A DNA stretch of 34,414 nt, from contig CALTWN010000009.1 in assembly GCA_943913205.1 (NCBI GenBank), positions 1 through 34,414 on the forward strand, written 5' to 3'. This DNA is from an uncultured Bartonella sp. GTDB lineage: Bacteria > Pseudomonadota > Alphaproteobacteria > Rhizobiales > Rhizobiaceae. Under the pieces are notes generated by a model that did no database searches, was not told the origin of the DNA, and was given only the letters and a program-made list of their open reading frames with translations. A program made the translations under genes and the position numbers. Each line of letters starts with the position of its first letter. Position 1 is the first letter of the stretch. This document shows positions 23,654-32,622 of this stretch, one piece after another.

Positions 23654-24280
23654 TTATATAGTATTGTGAGAAAATATATCTTGATCATTCCAACCGGCCA
23701 AATCTAGCTCTACCCTAATAGGTAAAAAGTCAAAACATTGCTTTGCTAGCACATCTCTATTTTCTCGTTTAAGCTTAATTTTAAGTTCATCTCGCAATTT
23801 ATGTAAGTAAAGAACATCTCCTGCAGCATAGTTAAGCTGTGCTGAACTTAACTTTTCGCTACCCCAATCAGAGCATTGCTGTTGTTTAGATATTTGTATT
23901 CCTAATAATTCATTACACAAATCTTTCAAGCCATGACGTGATGTATATGTACGACATAATCGTGAGGCTATTTTTGTACAAAAAATATTTTTCGGCATAA
24001 CACCAAAATGTTTGGCAATAGCACATAAATCAAACCTTCCATAATGAAAAATTTTTTCAATTTCATTATTTTGAAATAATTGCATTAAATTTGGAGCTGA
24101 AGCAAAATCTTGTGAAATTTGTACAATATCAACCGTACCATCACCGGGCGAAAGCTGCACAACGCATAATCTGTCACGATTAAACTGTAGGCCCATAGTT
24201 TCAGTATCTATGGCTACTGACGTGCCTTTATAATTTGACAAATCTGGTAGGTCATTTCTATAAACTCTGATATGTTTCAT
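23654..24280 (-). CDS. nrnC: NrnC-type 3'-5' exoribonuclease (nanoRNase)
   Basis: 208 residues. It has the DEDDy exonuclease core only, without the HRDC domains of E. coli RNase D. Catalytic residues are visible as D25 and E27 (AIDTETMG), D84 (HYGRFDLCAI), and Y151 with D155 (YAAGDVLYLH). Length and sequence (RDRLCVVQLSPGDG, FCTKIASRLCRTYTSRHGLK, SKQQQCSDW) match the NrnC family described in Bartonella, which degrades very short RNAs down to mononucleotides and replaces Orn in many alphaproteobacteria. It is often annotated as ribonuclease D. Last gene of the operon; it starts ten bases after the M20 peptidase stop. Confidence 0.9.
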   Translation of the reverse strand: MKHIRVYRNDLPDLSNYKGTSVAIDTETMGLQFNRDRLCVVQLSPGDGTVDIVQISQDFASAPNLMQLFQNNEIEKIFHYGRFDLCAIAKHFGVMPKNIFCTKIASRLCRTYTSRHGLKDLCNELLGIQISKQQQCSDWGSEKLSSAQLNYAAGDVLYLHKLRDELKIKLKRENRDVLAKQCFDFLPIRVELDLAGWNDQDIFSHNTI

Positions 24281-24290
24281 TATTTTACTT

Positions 24291-25682
24291 TTATTTAGCT
24301 AATTCTAATATAAGGCGAGCCCAAGAGCGTTGACCTTTGTGAAAAGATTTGATGTTATATTTTTCATTAGGCGAGTGTATATTGTCATCTTCCACAGCAA
24401 AACCTATTAGCATAGATTTCATATCTAATATTTTTTGGAAATCACCCACTACCGGAATAGAACCCCCACAACAAACTAAAACTGCCTCCTTATCCCATTC
24501 TTCAGATAAAGATTTTAATCCTTTTTGAATAAAGTCTTCATCACTAGGTAACGAAATAGCTGGAGAACAGCCATAATCTATTATTTGCACCTGGCAATCG
24601 CTAGGAACACGCTCTTTAACAAAAGCTTTAAAAGCTTGTTTTATCTTTTCTGGGTCTTGATTTTGTACCAACCGAAACGATATTTTTGCCGAAGCTACCC
24701 CAGGTATAACAGTTTTAAAACCATCACCATTATACCCACCTATTATACCATTAATATCAGCAGTAGGACGCGACCATATTGTCTCTAATAAGGTTCTATC
24801 CTTCTCACCAAATATTTGAGATAAGCCAACTGGGGCAAGAAATTCTTCAGCTGTGCAGCCTAAATTATTCCATGATGATAATAAATCGCTATCAATATCA
24901 AATACACCATCATAAAAACCTGGTATTTGAACTTTACCATCTTCATTTTTAATATCGCCTAAAATCTTTGTTAATATATTTAAAGGGTTGGCTGCAGCGC
25001 CACCATAACTACCCGAATGCAGATCTCTATTGGCAGCCTTTATAACAATTTCTTGCGCTAGCATACCCCTGAGCCCTAATGATATAGATGGCGTATTTTC
25101 ATCCCACATTGATGTGTCACATACTAAAGCAAAATCAGCTTTAAGTTCTTCTTTATTTTCTATTAAAAAAGGAATTAAAGATGGCGAGCCAGACTCTTCT
25201 TCACCTTCTAACAAAATAGTAACACCTATTGGTAATGTATTATAAAGATTTTTATAGTTTCTACAGGCCTCAATAAAGGTCATAAGCTGCCCCTTATCGT
25301 CTGATGAACCACGAGCTACAATAACTTCTTTACCATTTTGTATTTTGCGAGTAGCAACAAAGGGATCGCTGTGCCATTGTTCAATTGGGTCTACAGGCTG
25401 TACATCATAATGTCCATAAAATAAAATATGAGGCGAGCTTTTATTATCTCCATCATGATGTGCAACAACCATAGGGTGCCCATCAGTCTCGCGCATAGAA
25501 GCTTCAAAACCTATATCTTTGAGCATTTCAACTAAAAATTTGGCAGTATTTTTACAATCTTCTTTATATACAGGGTCTGTAGATATTGATTTAAAACTTA
25601 AAAGTTTTTCCAAGCGCGTAAGGCTATTTTCAATATTATCATCAATATTTTTTAGCACTTGATTTATAGAATATTCAACCAT
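24291..25682 (-). CDS. M20 family metallopeptidase (dipeptidase type)
   Basis: 463 residues. Di-zinc M20 family, with the ligands in order: His in YGHYDVQP, bridging Asp in RGSSDDKG, Glu pair in EGEEESGSPS, Asp in VCDTSMW and His in the C-terminal DDNIHSPNEKY. The lid-domain motif RDLHSGSYGG is present, as in carnosinase-like dipeptidases. Likely substrates are dipeptides or small amidated peptides; the exact one cannot be inferred. No signal peptide, so cytosolic. Its ATG overlaps the mutM stop as TAATG. Confidence 0.9.
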   Translation of the reverse strand: MVEYSINQVLKNIDDNIENSLTRLEKLLSFKSISTDPVYKEDCKNTAKFLVEMLKDIGFEASMRETDGHPMVVAHHDGDNKSSPHILFYGHYDVQPVDPIEQWHSDPFVATRKIQNGKEVIVARGSSDDKGQLMTFIEACRNYKNLYNTLPIGVTILLEGEEESGSPSLIPFLIENKEELKADFALVCDTSMWDENTPSISLGLRGMLAQEIVIKAANRDLHSGSYGGAAANPLNILTKILGDIKNEDGKVQIPGFYDGVFDIDSDLLSSWNNLGCTAEEFLAPVGLSQIFGEKDRTLLETIWSRPTADINGIIGGYNGDGFKTVIPGVASAKISFRLVQNQDPEKIKQAFKAFVKERVPSDCQVQIIDYGCSPAISLPSDEDFIQKGLKSLSEEWDKEAVLVCCGGSIPVVGDFQKILDMKSMLIGFAVEDDNIHSPNEKYNIKSFHKGQRSWARLILELAK

Positions 25683-26569
25683 TATATCTCCTTATTTAAT
25701 AAAGGTTGGCATGTCTTACAAAAAAAGCTAGATCTTCCATTTTGCATAACTTTTTCAATAACACCGCTACATTTCGAACAATTATTACCCGCCTTACCAT
25801 AAACCGCAAATTGATGTTGAAAATAACCAGTTCCGCCATCTATGTTTTTATAGTCTTTTAAAGTAGAGCCACCCCACATTAAAGCTTCGCGTAAAATATC
25901 TTTTATATTATCGCATAATATTTGTAGTTTTTTTTCGCTATTTTTAATAATTGTACAAAATTCATTAACTTTAGTGAAGGGAGAGATTTTACTGCGCCAT
26001 AGCGCTTCGCACACATATATATTTCCCAAACCAGCTATTATAGTTTGGTCTAACAAAGCAGCCTTAAAGCTTATATTTTTTTTAATAAATTTTTTATATA
26101 GCATCGTTCCTTTGAGCTCATCATCTAAAGGTTCTATACCCAACTTTTCTAAAAACTTATTTTGGTTAAGTTTTTGTGTTTGTTCATATAGCATAAAACC
26201 AAATCTTCTGGGGTCATTATATAAAGCTAACCAAAAATTATTTTTATTATCTTTTAAAATCATAGCGAAATGATCATGTTTATCACGTGTTATATCGCAT
26301 AATTTTTGGTTTAATGTTTTTTTTACATTCCAGCACCCACTCATACCTAAATGACTTATCAAACTATAGCCATTATTAAGTTCAAAAAGTAAATATTTAG
26401 CTCGGCGCTTAATATTAACAATTTTTGTATTAACTAAGCCTTTATCTAAAAATTTAGGAAACTCAAAGCGCAAATTATCGCGAAACTTTTGAATATCAAC
26501 TATAATACTATCTTCTACAATATCAGAAAGAGCTTTTCGAATTGTTTCTACTTCTGGTAACTCTGGCAT
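25682..26569 (-). CDS. mutM: Formamidopyrimidine-DNA glycosylase
   Basis: 295 residues. Removes 8-oxoguanine and formamidopyrimidines from DNA and nicks the abasic site. The N-terminal MPELPEVETI holds the catalytic Pro2 and Glu3, K58 in RRAKYLLFE is the conserved lysine, a helix-two-turn-helix spans LLDQTIIAGLGNIYVCEALW, and a C-terminal zinc finger (CSKC ... CKTC, with QNGRSSFFC) completes the family pattern. It sits six bases after the aminopeptidase stop and is coupled to the M20 gene. In many alphaproteobacteria mutM lies elsewhere, so the peptidase context seems local. Confidence 0.96.
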   Translation of the reverse strand: MPELPEVETIRKALSDIVEDSIIVDIQKFRDNLRFEFPKFLDKGLVNTKIVNIKRRAKYLLFELNNGYSLISHLGMSGCWNVKKTLNQKLCDITRDKHDHFAMILKDNKNNFWLALYNDPRRFGFMLYEQTQKLNQNKFLEKLGIEPLDDELKGTMLYKKFIKKNISFKAALLDQTIIAGLGNIYVCEALWRSKISPFTKVNEFCTIIKNSEKKLQILCDNIKDILREALMWGGSTLKDYKNIDGGTGYFQHQFAVYGKAGNNCSKCSGVIEKVMQNGRSSFFCKTCQPLLNKEI

Positions 26570-26575
26570 TAAATT

Positions 26576-27808
26576 TTAAGCCCATTCCCCTTTACGAAAC
26601 ACAGGCACTATTTCACCGCTTTTTGTAATTCCGTTAACATCTATATGCTGAGATCCTATCATCCAGTCTACATGAATAAGGCTTTGATTGCCTCCTTTTC
26701 GCTCTATTTCTTCTGAAGATAAGCTAGTACCATTTTTAAAACATTTTGCATAGCACTGTCCCATAGCTATATGACAAGCAGCATTTTCATCGTATAATGT
26801 ATTATAAAATAGCAAACCACTAGCAGAAATAGGGGATGAGTGTGGCACCAACGCAATTTCTCCAAGCCTACATGCTCCTTCATCACTAGCTAATAATTTT
26901 TGCAACACATCTTCACCTTTAGAAGATTTAACTTCTACTACTTTTCCAGCTTCAAATCGCATCATGATATTTTCAATTAAATTGCCTTGATAAGAAAGTG
27001 GTTTTGTTGAATATACTACGCCATCTACCTTTTGAGAATGTGGTGTTGTAAAAACCTCTTCGGTTGGTATATTTGCATTACAGGTAACACCATTTTTTGC
27101 TTGCGCTGCCCCACCTTGCCATTGATGATCATCAGCTAAACCAATTTTTAAATCAGTATTTTCACTTTTAAAGTGTAATGCATCAAAATTTTGTTCGTTC
27201 AACCATTTACTGCGCTTATGCAGATTACTATTATGTTGCTGCCAATTATCTAAAACGTCGCCATCTTCAACTCGTGATGCTTTAAAAATAGCATCAGCTA
27301 AGGCTTGAACTGCCTTCTCGTCTGGTAAATTAGGAAATACTAATTTAGCCCAGCTTAAAGTAGGGTAAGATGTAATACTCCAATTTATATCAAAATTTGT
27401 AATTTTTTCCATTGCGGGTTTAGAAGCAAGCGATGCCGCTTTATTAACTCGCGCAATAAGTTCACCATCTATTCCAGTAAAAAGCATGGGGTTATCCCCA
27501 GCTATTGCTAAGCGAGCGGCTCCATTACTATATGCTTTTGCCATGGCCTCATAAAGCCAAGTAGAGGCTCTATCATAAACTTCATCATTGCTATTTGTAT
27601 AACGAGCCAAAGCAAGCTCGTCATCATAAAAAAATGGAGTTATTATACCACTTCCTTTTTGATAAGCGTATTTAGCTATATTGCGAACTAAGGGCAAAGC
27701 CTCTATAGGAGACGTTATTAATAAATCCTGACCTTTTTGTAAATTTAAACCAACATCTACAGTAGCTCTAGCTAAATCAAACAATTTTGTTCTATCGATT
27801 ATATTCAT
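26576..27808 (-). CDS. M29 family aminopeptidase
   Basis: 410 residues, the usual length for aminopeptidase T/S/PepS metalloproteases. Metal ligands sit in the expected sites: Glu in NIPTEEVFTTPH, Glu in CRLGEIALVPHSSP, His in ENAACHIAMG and His/Asp in SLIHVDWMIGS. No signal peptide, so cytosolic; it probably cleaves N-terminal residues from peptides, working alongside the M20 peptidase two genes downstream. It heads a four-gene minus-strand operon, with 187 bases between it and the divergent DUF805 gene, which would hold the promoters for both. Confidence 0.93.
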   Translation of the reverse strand: MNIIDRTKLFDLARATVDVGLNLQKGQDLLITSPIEALPLVRNIAKYAYQKGSGIITPFFYDDELALARYTNSNDEVYDRASTWLYEAMAKAYSNGAARLAIAGDNPMLFTGIDGELIARVNKAASLASKPAMEKITNFDINWSITSYPTLSWAKLVFPNLPDEKAVQALADAIFKASRVEDGDVLDNWQQHNSNLHKRSKWLNEQNFDALHFKSENTDLKIGLADDHQWQGGAAQAKNGVTCNANIPTEEVFTTPHSQKVDGVVYSTKPLSYQGNLIENIMMRFEAGKVVEVKSSKGEDVLQKLLASDEGACRLGEIALVPHSSPISASGLLFYNTLYDENAACHIAMGQCYAKCFKNGTSLSSEEIERKGGNQSLIHVDWMIGSQHIDVNGITKSGEIVPVFRKGEWA

Positions 27809-27996
27809 AAATTTTCCTATAGCAGCATTAATATGTATTAAATAGTATATGCCCGCTTAACCACCTTTGCAAGAAAATTGATATTTCATAAACATTAGAT
27901 ATAACTTATTTAATTGAATGCAAATTACAAGCTATATTTGTTTTAAATTTAAACTGCTATACTACATTTTAAATCAAAAATATAAGAAAATTTAAT

Positions 27997-28360
27997 ATGA
28001 TTATGGGTGAAGCCGTCTATAACGTTTTATGGAAAAAATATTGGAATTTTAAAGAACGGGCAAGTCGTTCTGAATATTGGTTGTTTATTTTGTTTGATGC
28101 AATAATAAGTTGCATCTTTTTTACGAAAATATTTACATATCATGAAGATAAGCTATTGTCTTATATTATATGGAGCATATTCTTTAATTCCATATTGGGC
28201 TGTGTCAGTACGGCGTTTACATGATAGAGGTCGTTCCGCATGGTTTTTACTTTGGAATTTATTGCCTGTAGTTGGTACATTAATAGTTACAATTACTTAT
28301 ATATTTCCTAGCAAATATGAAGAAAATAACTATGGTTTACCACCAAAAGCGAATGATTAA
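27997..28360 (+). pseudogene. DUF805 membrane protein gene, split by a frameshift
   Basis: Two overlapping plus-strand frames together match one DUF805 protein of about 120 residues. The first (27997-28224) gives the family's start, WNFKERASRSEYWLF, and first helix. The second, one frame on (to 28360), gives IPYWAVSVRRLHDRGRSAW and the last helix, ending NNYGLPPKAND. The span is 364 bases, that is 121 codons plus one base, so a single-base insertion between about 28140 and 28184 explains it. DUF805 proteins are small inner-membrane proteins of unknown function. Either a real lesion or a sequencing error in an AT-rich stretch. The stop shares four bases with phoU. Confidence 0.8.
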
Positions 28361-29064
28361 ATGGATTCTTTTGTAAAATTGTCAATATATTGACAATCCT
28401 CAAAAGGTAAATACTCCCCCGTGATCATATAATGAAGCGATTCAACTATATTTGTAGCGTGATCGCCTACTCTTTCTAAATTTTTAGCACAAAATAACAA
28501 ATGCGTACAAGCGGTAATATTGCGTGGATTTTCCATCATATAGGTTAGCAAGCTTCTAAACATTGCATCATACATACTATCTGTTTCTTTATCACATGTA
28601 ATAACATCTTGAATTTTTTCCAAAGAACGTTCTTTGTAAGCTTCCATCGCCTTTTCTAACTGATTTAAGCTTACCTTTGCAAAATTTGCTAGTGAAGCAT
28701 TAAATTCAGCTATTTGTGGTGTTTTAACAATAGTAATAGATCTTTTAGCTATATTTTTACCTTTATCGCCAATACGTTCCAAATCGCTAGCTATACGTAT
28801 AGTACCTATAATCTCACGTAAATCTACTGCCATTGGTTGCCTTTTAGCTATAATAGTAGTGGCTTTATCGTCAATCTCACGCTCGGTATTATCTAGTACT
28901 AAATCTTTTTTCATAACTTCTTTAGCTAGCTCAATATCTTTATTAAGCATCGCTTCAACAGACCGATGCACCATTTCTGTAGCAAATTCGCCCATAAAAA
29001 CTATTTTATCTTCTAAATATTCCAGCTCTTCATCAAACAAGCTAACTATATGCTTCATAATCAT
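28357..29064 (-). CDS. phoU: Phosphate transport system regulatory protein PhoU
   Basis: 235 residues. Two three-helix PhoU repeats, with the metal-binding-type motifs: EREIDDKATTIIAKRQPMAVDLREIIGT is split here as DLREI and KRQPMA in the first repeat, and ARNITACTHLLFCAKNLERVGDHATNI-like text (residues after 185, LERVGDHATNI) in the second. PhoU represses phosphate uptake and the Pho response by linking PstSCAB to PhoR. The start at 29064 has AAGGAAG four bases upstream; an ATG two codons later is an alternative. Last gene of the pst operon, 27 bases after pstB. No phoB follows. Confidence 0.93.
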   Translation of the reverse strand: MIMKHIVSLFDEELEYLEDKIVFMGEFATEMVHRSVEAMLNKDIELAKEVMKKDLVLDNTEREIDDKATTIIAKRQPMAVDLREIIGTIRIASDLERIGDKGKNIAKRSITIVKTPQIAEFNASLANFAKVSLNQLEKAMEAYKERSLEKIQDVITCDKETDSMYDAMFRSLLTYMMENPRNITACTHLLFCAKNLERVGDHATNIVESLHYMITGEYLPFEDCQYIDNFTKESI

Positions 29065-29091
29065 GATGCTTCCTTTATTTTAATATATTAT

Positions 29092-29850
29092 TCATCCCAC
29101 GCGACCAGTTATATAATCTTGTGTTCTTCGCTCTTTTGGGGAAGTAAAAATATCATCTGTTGCGCCAACTTCTATCAATTCGCCTAAATGAAACATCGCA
29201 GTAAATTGCGAGACGCGCGCTGCTTGTTGCATAGAATGAGTAACTATGACTATTGTAAAATTTTCTCTCAATTCATTTATAAGACCTTCTATCCTAGCTG
29301 TAGCTATAGGGTCTAGTGCTGAGCAAGGCTCATCCATCAATATCACTTCAGGGCACACCGCTATAGCACGAGCTATGCATAATCTTTGTTGTTGCCCACC
29401 AGAAAGTCCTGTAGCCGACTCAAAAAGACGATCTTTTACCTCTTCAAACAATCCTGCTTTATGCAAACTTTGCTCTACAATTTCTTTAAGCTCAGATTTT
29501 GTTTTAGCCAAGCGATGAAGCCTCGGCCCATAAGCTACATTATCAAAAATAGATTTAGGAAACGGATTAGGTTTTTGAAAAACCATGCCAACCTTTGTGC
29601 GTAAATCAACAACATCTATCTGATCACTATAAATATCAACGCCATCCAATGTTATTAAACCTGCAACTTTTGCACCCTCAATTAAATCATTCATTCTATT
29701 TAGGCATCGCAAGAATGTAGATTTACCACAACCAGAAGGGCCTATAAGCGCCGTAACATTATTTTGCGGTATAGAAAGGCTTATACCCTTTAACGCTTCC
29801 TTCGCTCCATAATGAACTTTTACATCCATCGTGCACATTTTTATTTTCAT
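29092..29850 (-). CDS. pstB: Phosphate ABC transporter ATP-binding protein PstB
   Basis: 252 residues from the ATG at 29850, which overlaps the pstA stop as TGATG; a TTG codon just upstream is in frame but unnecessary. Walker A is GPSGCGKST, the ABC signature LSGGQQQRLCIARA, Walker B VILMDEPCSALDP, and the switch His is in VTHSMQQAAR. The protein drives ATP-dependent phosphate import through PstCA at the inner membrane. The C-terminal TDDIFTSPKERRTQDYITGR is characteristic of PstB. Confidence 0.96.
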   Translation of the reverse strand: MKIKMCTMDVKVHYGAKEALKGISLSIPQNNVTALIGPSGCGKSTFLRCLNRMNDLIEGAKVAGLITLDGVDIYSDQIDVVDLRTKVGMVFQKPNPFPKSIFDNVAYGPRLHRLAKTKSELKEIVEQSLHKAGLFEEVKDRLFESATGLSGGQQQRLCIARAIAVCPEVILMDEPCSALDPIATARIEGLINELRENFTIVIVTHSMQQAARVSQFTAMFHLGELIEVGATDDIFTSPKERRTQDYITGRVG

Positions 29851-31121
29851 CAATATTTACCTTTTTTTTCAAACTTACTACGTAAAATAATAGCTAAAAT
29901 ATTCATACACATTAAAAAAATCAGTAATATTATTATAGCAGCTGAAGTTCGCTCTACATACGCTCTATGCATTTCACCAGACCAAATATATATTTGCACT
30001 GGCAATACAGTGGCAGGGTCAAGTGGGGTTACAGGGTAATTTGCAACAAATGCAACCATACCTATTAATAATAGCGGCGCAGTTTGACCCATAACTTGAG
30101 CTATAGAAATTATTGTGCCAGTTAAAACCCCCGGGGTAGCAAGCGGCAAAACATGATGAAAAATTGCTTGAGTTTTTGAAGCGCCAAGCGCCATTGCTCC
30201 TGCCTTTATTGAATTTGGAACCGAGCGCAAAGCAGACCTCGTAGTAATAATAATGGTAGGAAGACTTGTAAGAGCTAAAACTAAACCAGCAACAAGCGAA
30301 GATGAGCGCGGCAAGCCAAAAAAATTAATAAAAATTGAAAGGCCCAACAAACCGAAAACAATTGAAGGAACAGCCGCCAAATTATTTATATTTATTTCTA
30401 TAAAATCGGTAAATTTATTACGAGGTGCATATTCTTCTAAATAAACTGATGCCGCCACTCCTACCGGCAAAGCTGCGGCTAAAACTACCAACATCATATA
30501 TAATGAACCTATAAAAGCTGTTGCTAAACCGGCTTTTTCAGGATTGCTAGAAGCACTATTTAAAAACAAACCTTTATTAAAAGACTTGTATAGTAATTTA
30601 TTTTTTTTTAGTTGATTAACCCAATCAATAACCTTATTTGAAACTTTACGGTCATCTTCAGCTACGCTTAAGTCTATTTTACCTTTATTTACCATATCTA
30701 TATCAGCTGATGCTAAAAACTCTACAAGCTGAGTTTTTCCTATTAATGAAGGATCGGCAACAACTTTTTTCTCAAGAACAAAAGGCGATGAATTGGAATA
30801 AAGTTCTTTGAGTTGTTTTTTTACCTGAGGTTCATTTGCATTCACTGACAAAAGCTTAGCTAAGGAATTGTAAATAACTTTATTATAATTAGCTTCAATT
30901 AAAATATTTTTATCTTTAAACCTTGCTTTTTCAGGATCAATAACTTGCTCATCAAAATAAATTGGTAATCTTATCATGGTCTGACCAAAAGCTGTATAGC
31001 CTTTAATAACTATTGAAAAAACTAAAATAAATAACAAAAATAGAGATATAAATATAGCCAAAAGACCATAAAGCCTAAATCTTTTTTCTGCTCTATAGCG
31101 CTTAATTAGTCTGGAGGTCAT
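29850..31121 (-). CDS. pstA: Phosphate ABC transporter permease PstA
   Basis: 423 residues. Longer than E. coli PstA (296) because of an N-terminal extension with one membrane helix (about 17-38) and a periplasmic loop of about 150 residues, as in other alphaproteobacteria. The permease core follows: LVVLAAALPVGVAASVYLEEYA, then the EAA-type loop ALRSVPNSIKAGAMALGASKTQAIFHH given here by its key stretch SIKAGAMALGASKTQ, and later helices. It pairs with PstC to form the channel. The start overlaps the pstC stop as ATGA. Confidence 0.94.
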   Translation of the reverse strand: MTSRLIKRYRAEKRFRLYGLLAIFISLFLLFILVFSIVIKGYTAFGQTMIRLPIYFDEQVIDPEKARFKDKNILIEANYNKVIYNSLAKLLSVNANEPQVKKQLKELYSNSSPFVLEKKVVADPSLIGKTQLVEFLASADIDMVNKGKIDLSVAEDDRKVSNKVIDWVNQLKKNKLLYKSFNKGLFLNSASSNPEKAGLATAFIGSLYMMLVVLAAALPVGVAASVYLEEYAPRNKFTDFIEININNLAAVPSIVFGLLGLSIFINFFGLPRSSSLVAGLVLALTSLPTIIITTRSALRSVPNSIKAGAMALGASKTQAIFHHVLPLATPGVLTGTIISIAQVMGQTAPLLLIGMVAFVANYPVTPLDPATVLPVQIYIWSGEMHRAYVERTSAAIIILLIFLMCMNILAIILRSKFEKKGKY

Positions 31122-32602
31122 TCATATTGATTCCTATATTTCCGCACAATATACAAAGCTAAGACATTTAGCAACAATGTAAATATAAATAATGTCATGC
31201 CAAGCGCAAAAGCAACCAAAGTTTGAGGAGAATTAAATTCTGTATCGCCTGTAAGTTGATTAACTATTTTCACTGTTATGGTAGTCATAGCCTGAAAAGG
31301 ATTAAGGCTAAGATTTGGCGCCACACCTGCTGCCAAAACCACAATCATTGTCTCACCTATTGCTCGAGAAGCACTAAGCAATAAAGCGCCTACAATACCC
31401 GGTAAAGCAGCAGGAAACACAACTTTTTTTATGGTTTCAGACTGTGTGGCCCCCAAACCATAAGAGCAATATCTTAAAGATTTAGGTACTGCCTTTAAGG
31501 CATCATCACTTAGTGAAGAAACAAAAGGTATAAGCATAATACCAATAACTAGACCTGCGGTTAAAACACTTTGCGCCATTATAAATGGCTCGCCACCATA
31601 AAAATAAGCAGAAATGTCGCGCAATAGTGGCCCTACTACTAACAAAGCAAAAAATCCATATACTATTGTGGGTATGCCAGCTAGAACTTCTAAAAATAGC
31701 TTAATTACCGAACGGCGTGAAGGCTTTGCATACTCAGACATGTAAATAGCCGCCAATAAACCTATGGGCGTGGCAACTAGCATCGCAATTGAAGCTATAT
31801 AAAGAGTTCCCATCATTAATGGCCAAACGCCAAATTGCCCAGCACTGGTATCAGCACCTGTGCCAGCAAATCTAGGGTCCCATACTATATTCATAAAAAA
31901 ATTACGTAGAGGCACAATTTTAAAAAAATGCCAAGTTTGAAAAATAAGCGAAAGCACAATAGCAGAAGTAATAATTATTGCTAATATTGCAGCTGCCTGC
32001 AATATATAATAAACCACCTTTTCTATTTTAGAGCGGATTTTAGATTGTACTTTGATTTGCTTTTTAGCTATAAATAAACAAATTACAGTAGAAAATATGG
32101 TCATAAAAAATGTAAATAGACTAAATTTTTGCTTATAATTTTGCCAAACAAAAGCAGCTTTTACCACAGAATTATCACCCTCCAGCGGCAAATTAATATT
32201 ATTATTAGCATAAAAATCACTAACATTACTATATAAGTCTGTACTAGAGGAGTTCATTAAGCTTGGTTTAATTTTTAATAAAAGGGAAGGTGAAGCCACA
32301 ATTTCGCCAGCCGCTCCTACCCTTTGATTAACATCTAGCTTGCTTTCTTGCCCATGCAAATAGCTAAATATTTGCCTCTTAATATAATATGATGAAGCAA
32401 AATGTAACCCCAAACATATAACTAAACTAGGCAACATTACACATAATAAACTCCACCAGCCAAAGTAAGAAGGTCTAGGTCTAGCTATAGCATTATTTTC
32501 GTTTTCTATTAAAAAAGCTGTACGATAATTAATTACAAAGCCAAAAACAGACATAGCAAAAATAATAGCTAAGTCTATATAAACAGGTACAAAATTATGC
32601 AT
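31118..32602 (-). CDS. pstC: Phosphate ABC transporter permease PstC
   Basis: 494 residues, again longer than the E. coli protein (319): an N-terminal region with two or three helices and a large soluble loop precedes the core. Core features are GVWPLMMGTLYIASIAMLVA, ATPIGLLAAIYMSEYA, LAGIPTIVYGFFALL, the coupling loop AVPKSLRYCSYGLGATQSET, SRAIGETMIVVLAAG and NQLTGDTEF. It works with PstA in the inner membrane. It starts 20 bases after the pstS stop. Confidence 0.94.
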   Translation of the reverse strand: MHNFVPVYIDLAIIFAMSVFGFVINYRTAFLIENENNAIARPRPSYFGWWSLLCVMLPSLVICLGLHFASSYYIKRQIFSYLHGQESKLDVNQRVGAAGEIVASPSLLLKIKPSLMNSSSTDLYSNVSDFYANNNINLPLEGDNSVVKAAFVWQNYKQKFSLFTFFMTIFSTVICLFIAKKQIKVQSKIRSKIEKVVYYILQAAAILAIIITSAIVLSLIFQTWHFFKIVPLRNFFMNIVWDPRFAGTGADTSAGQFGVWPLMMGTLYIASIAMLVATPIGLLAAIYMSEYAKPSRRSVIKLFLEVLAGIPTIVYGFFALLVVGPLLRDISAYFYGGEPFIMAQSVLTAGLVIGIMLIPFVSSLSDDALKAVPKSLRYCSYGLGATQSETIKKVVFPAALPGIVGALLLSASRAIGETMIVVLAAGVAPNLSLNPFQAMTTITVKIVNQLTGDTEFNSPQTLVAFALGMTLFIFTLLLNVLALYIVRKYRNQYE

Positions 32603-32622
32603 CCAACTATCCTATAGCTAAA

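Noticed and set aside
29246..29604. Two plus-strand open frames of 72-90 codons over pstB
   Set aside because: Shadows of the well-supported pstB gene on the other strand.
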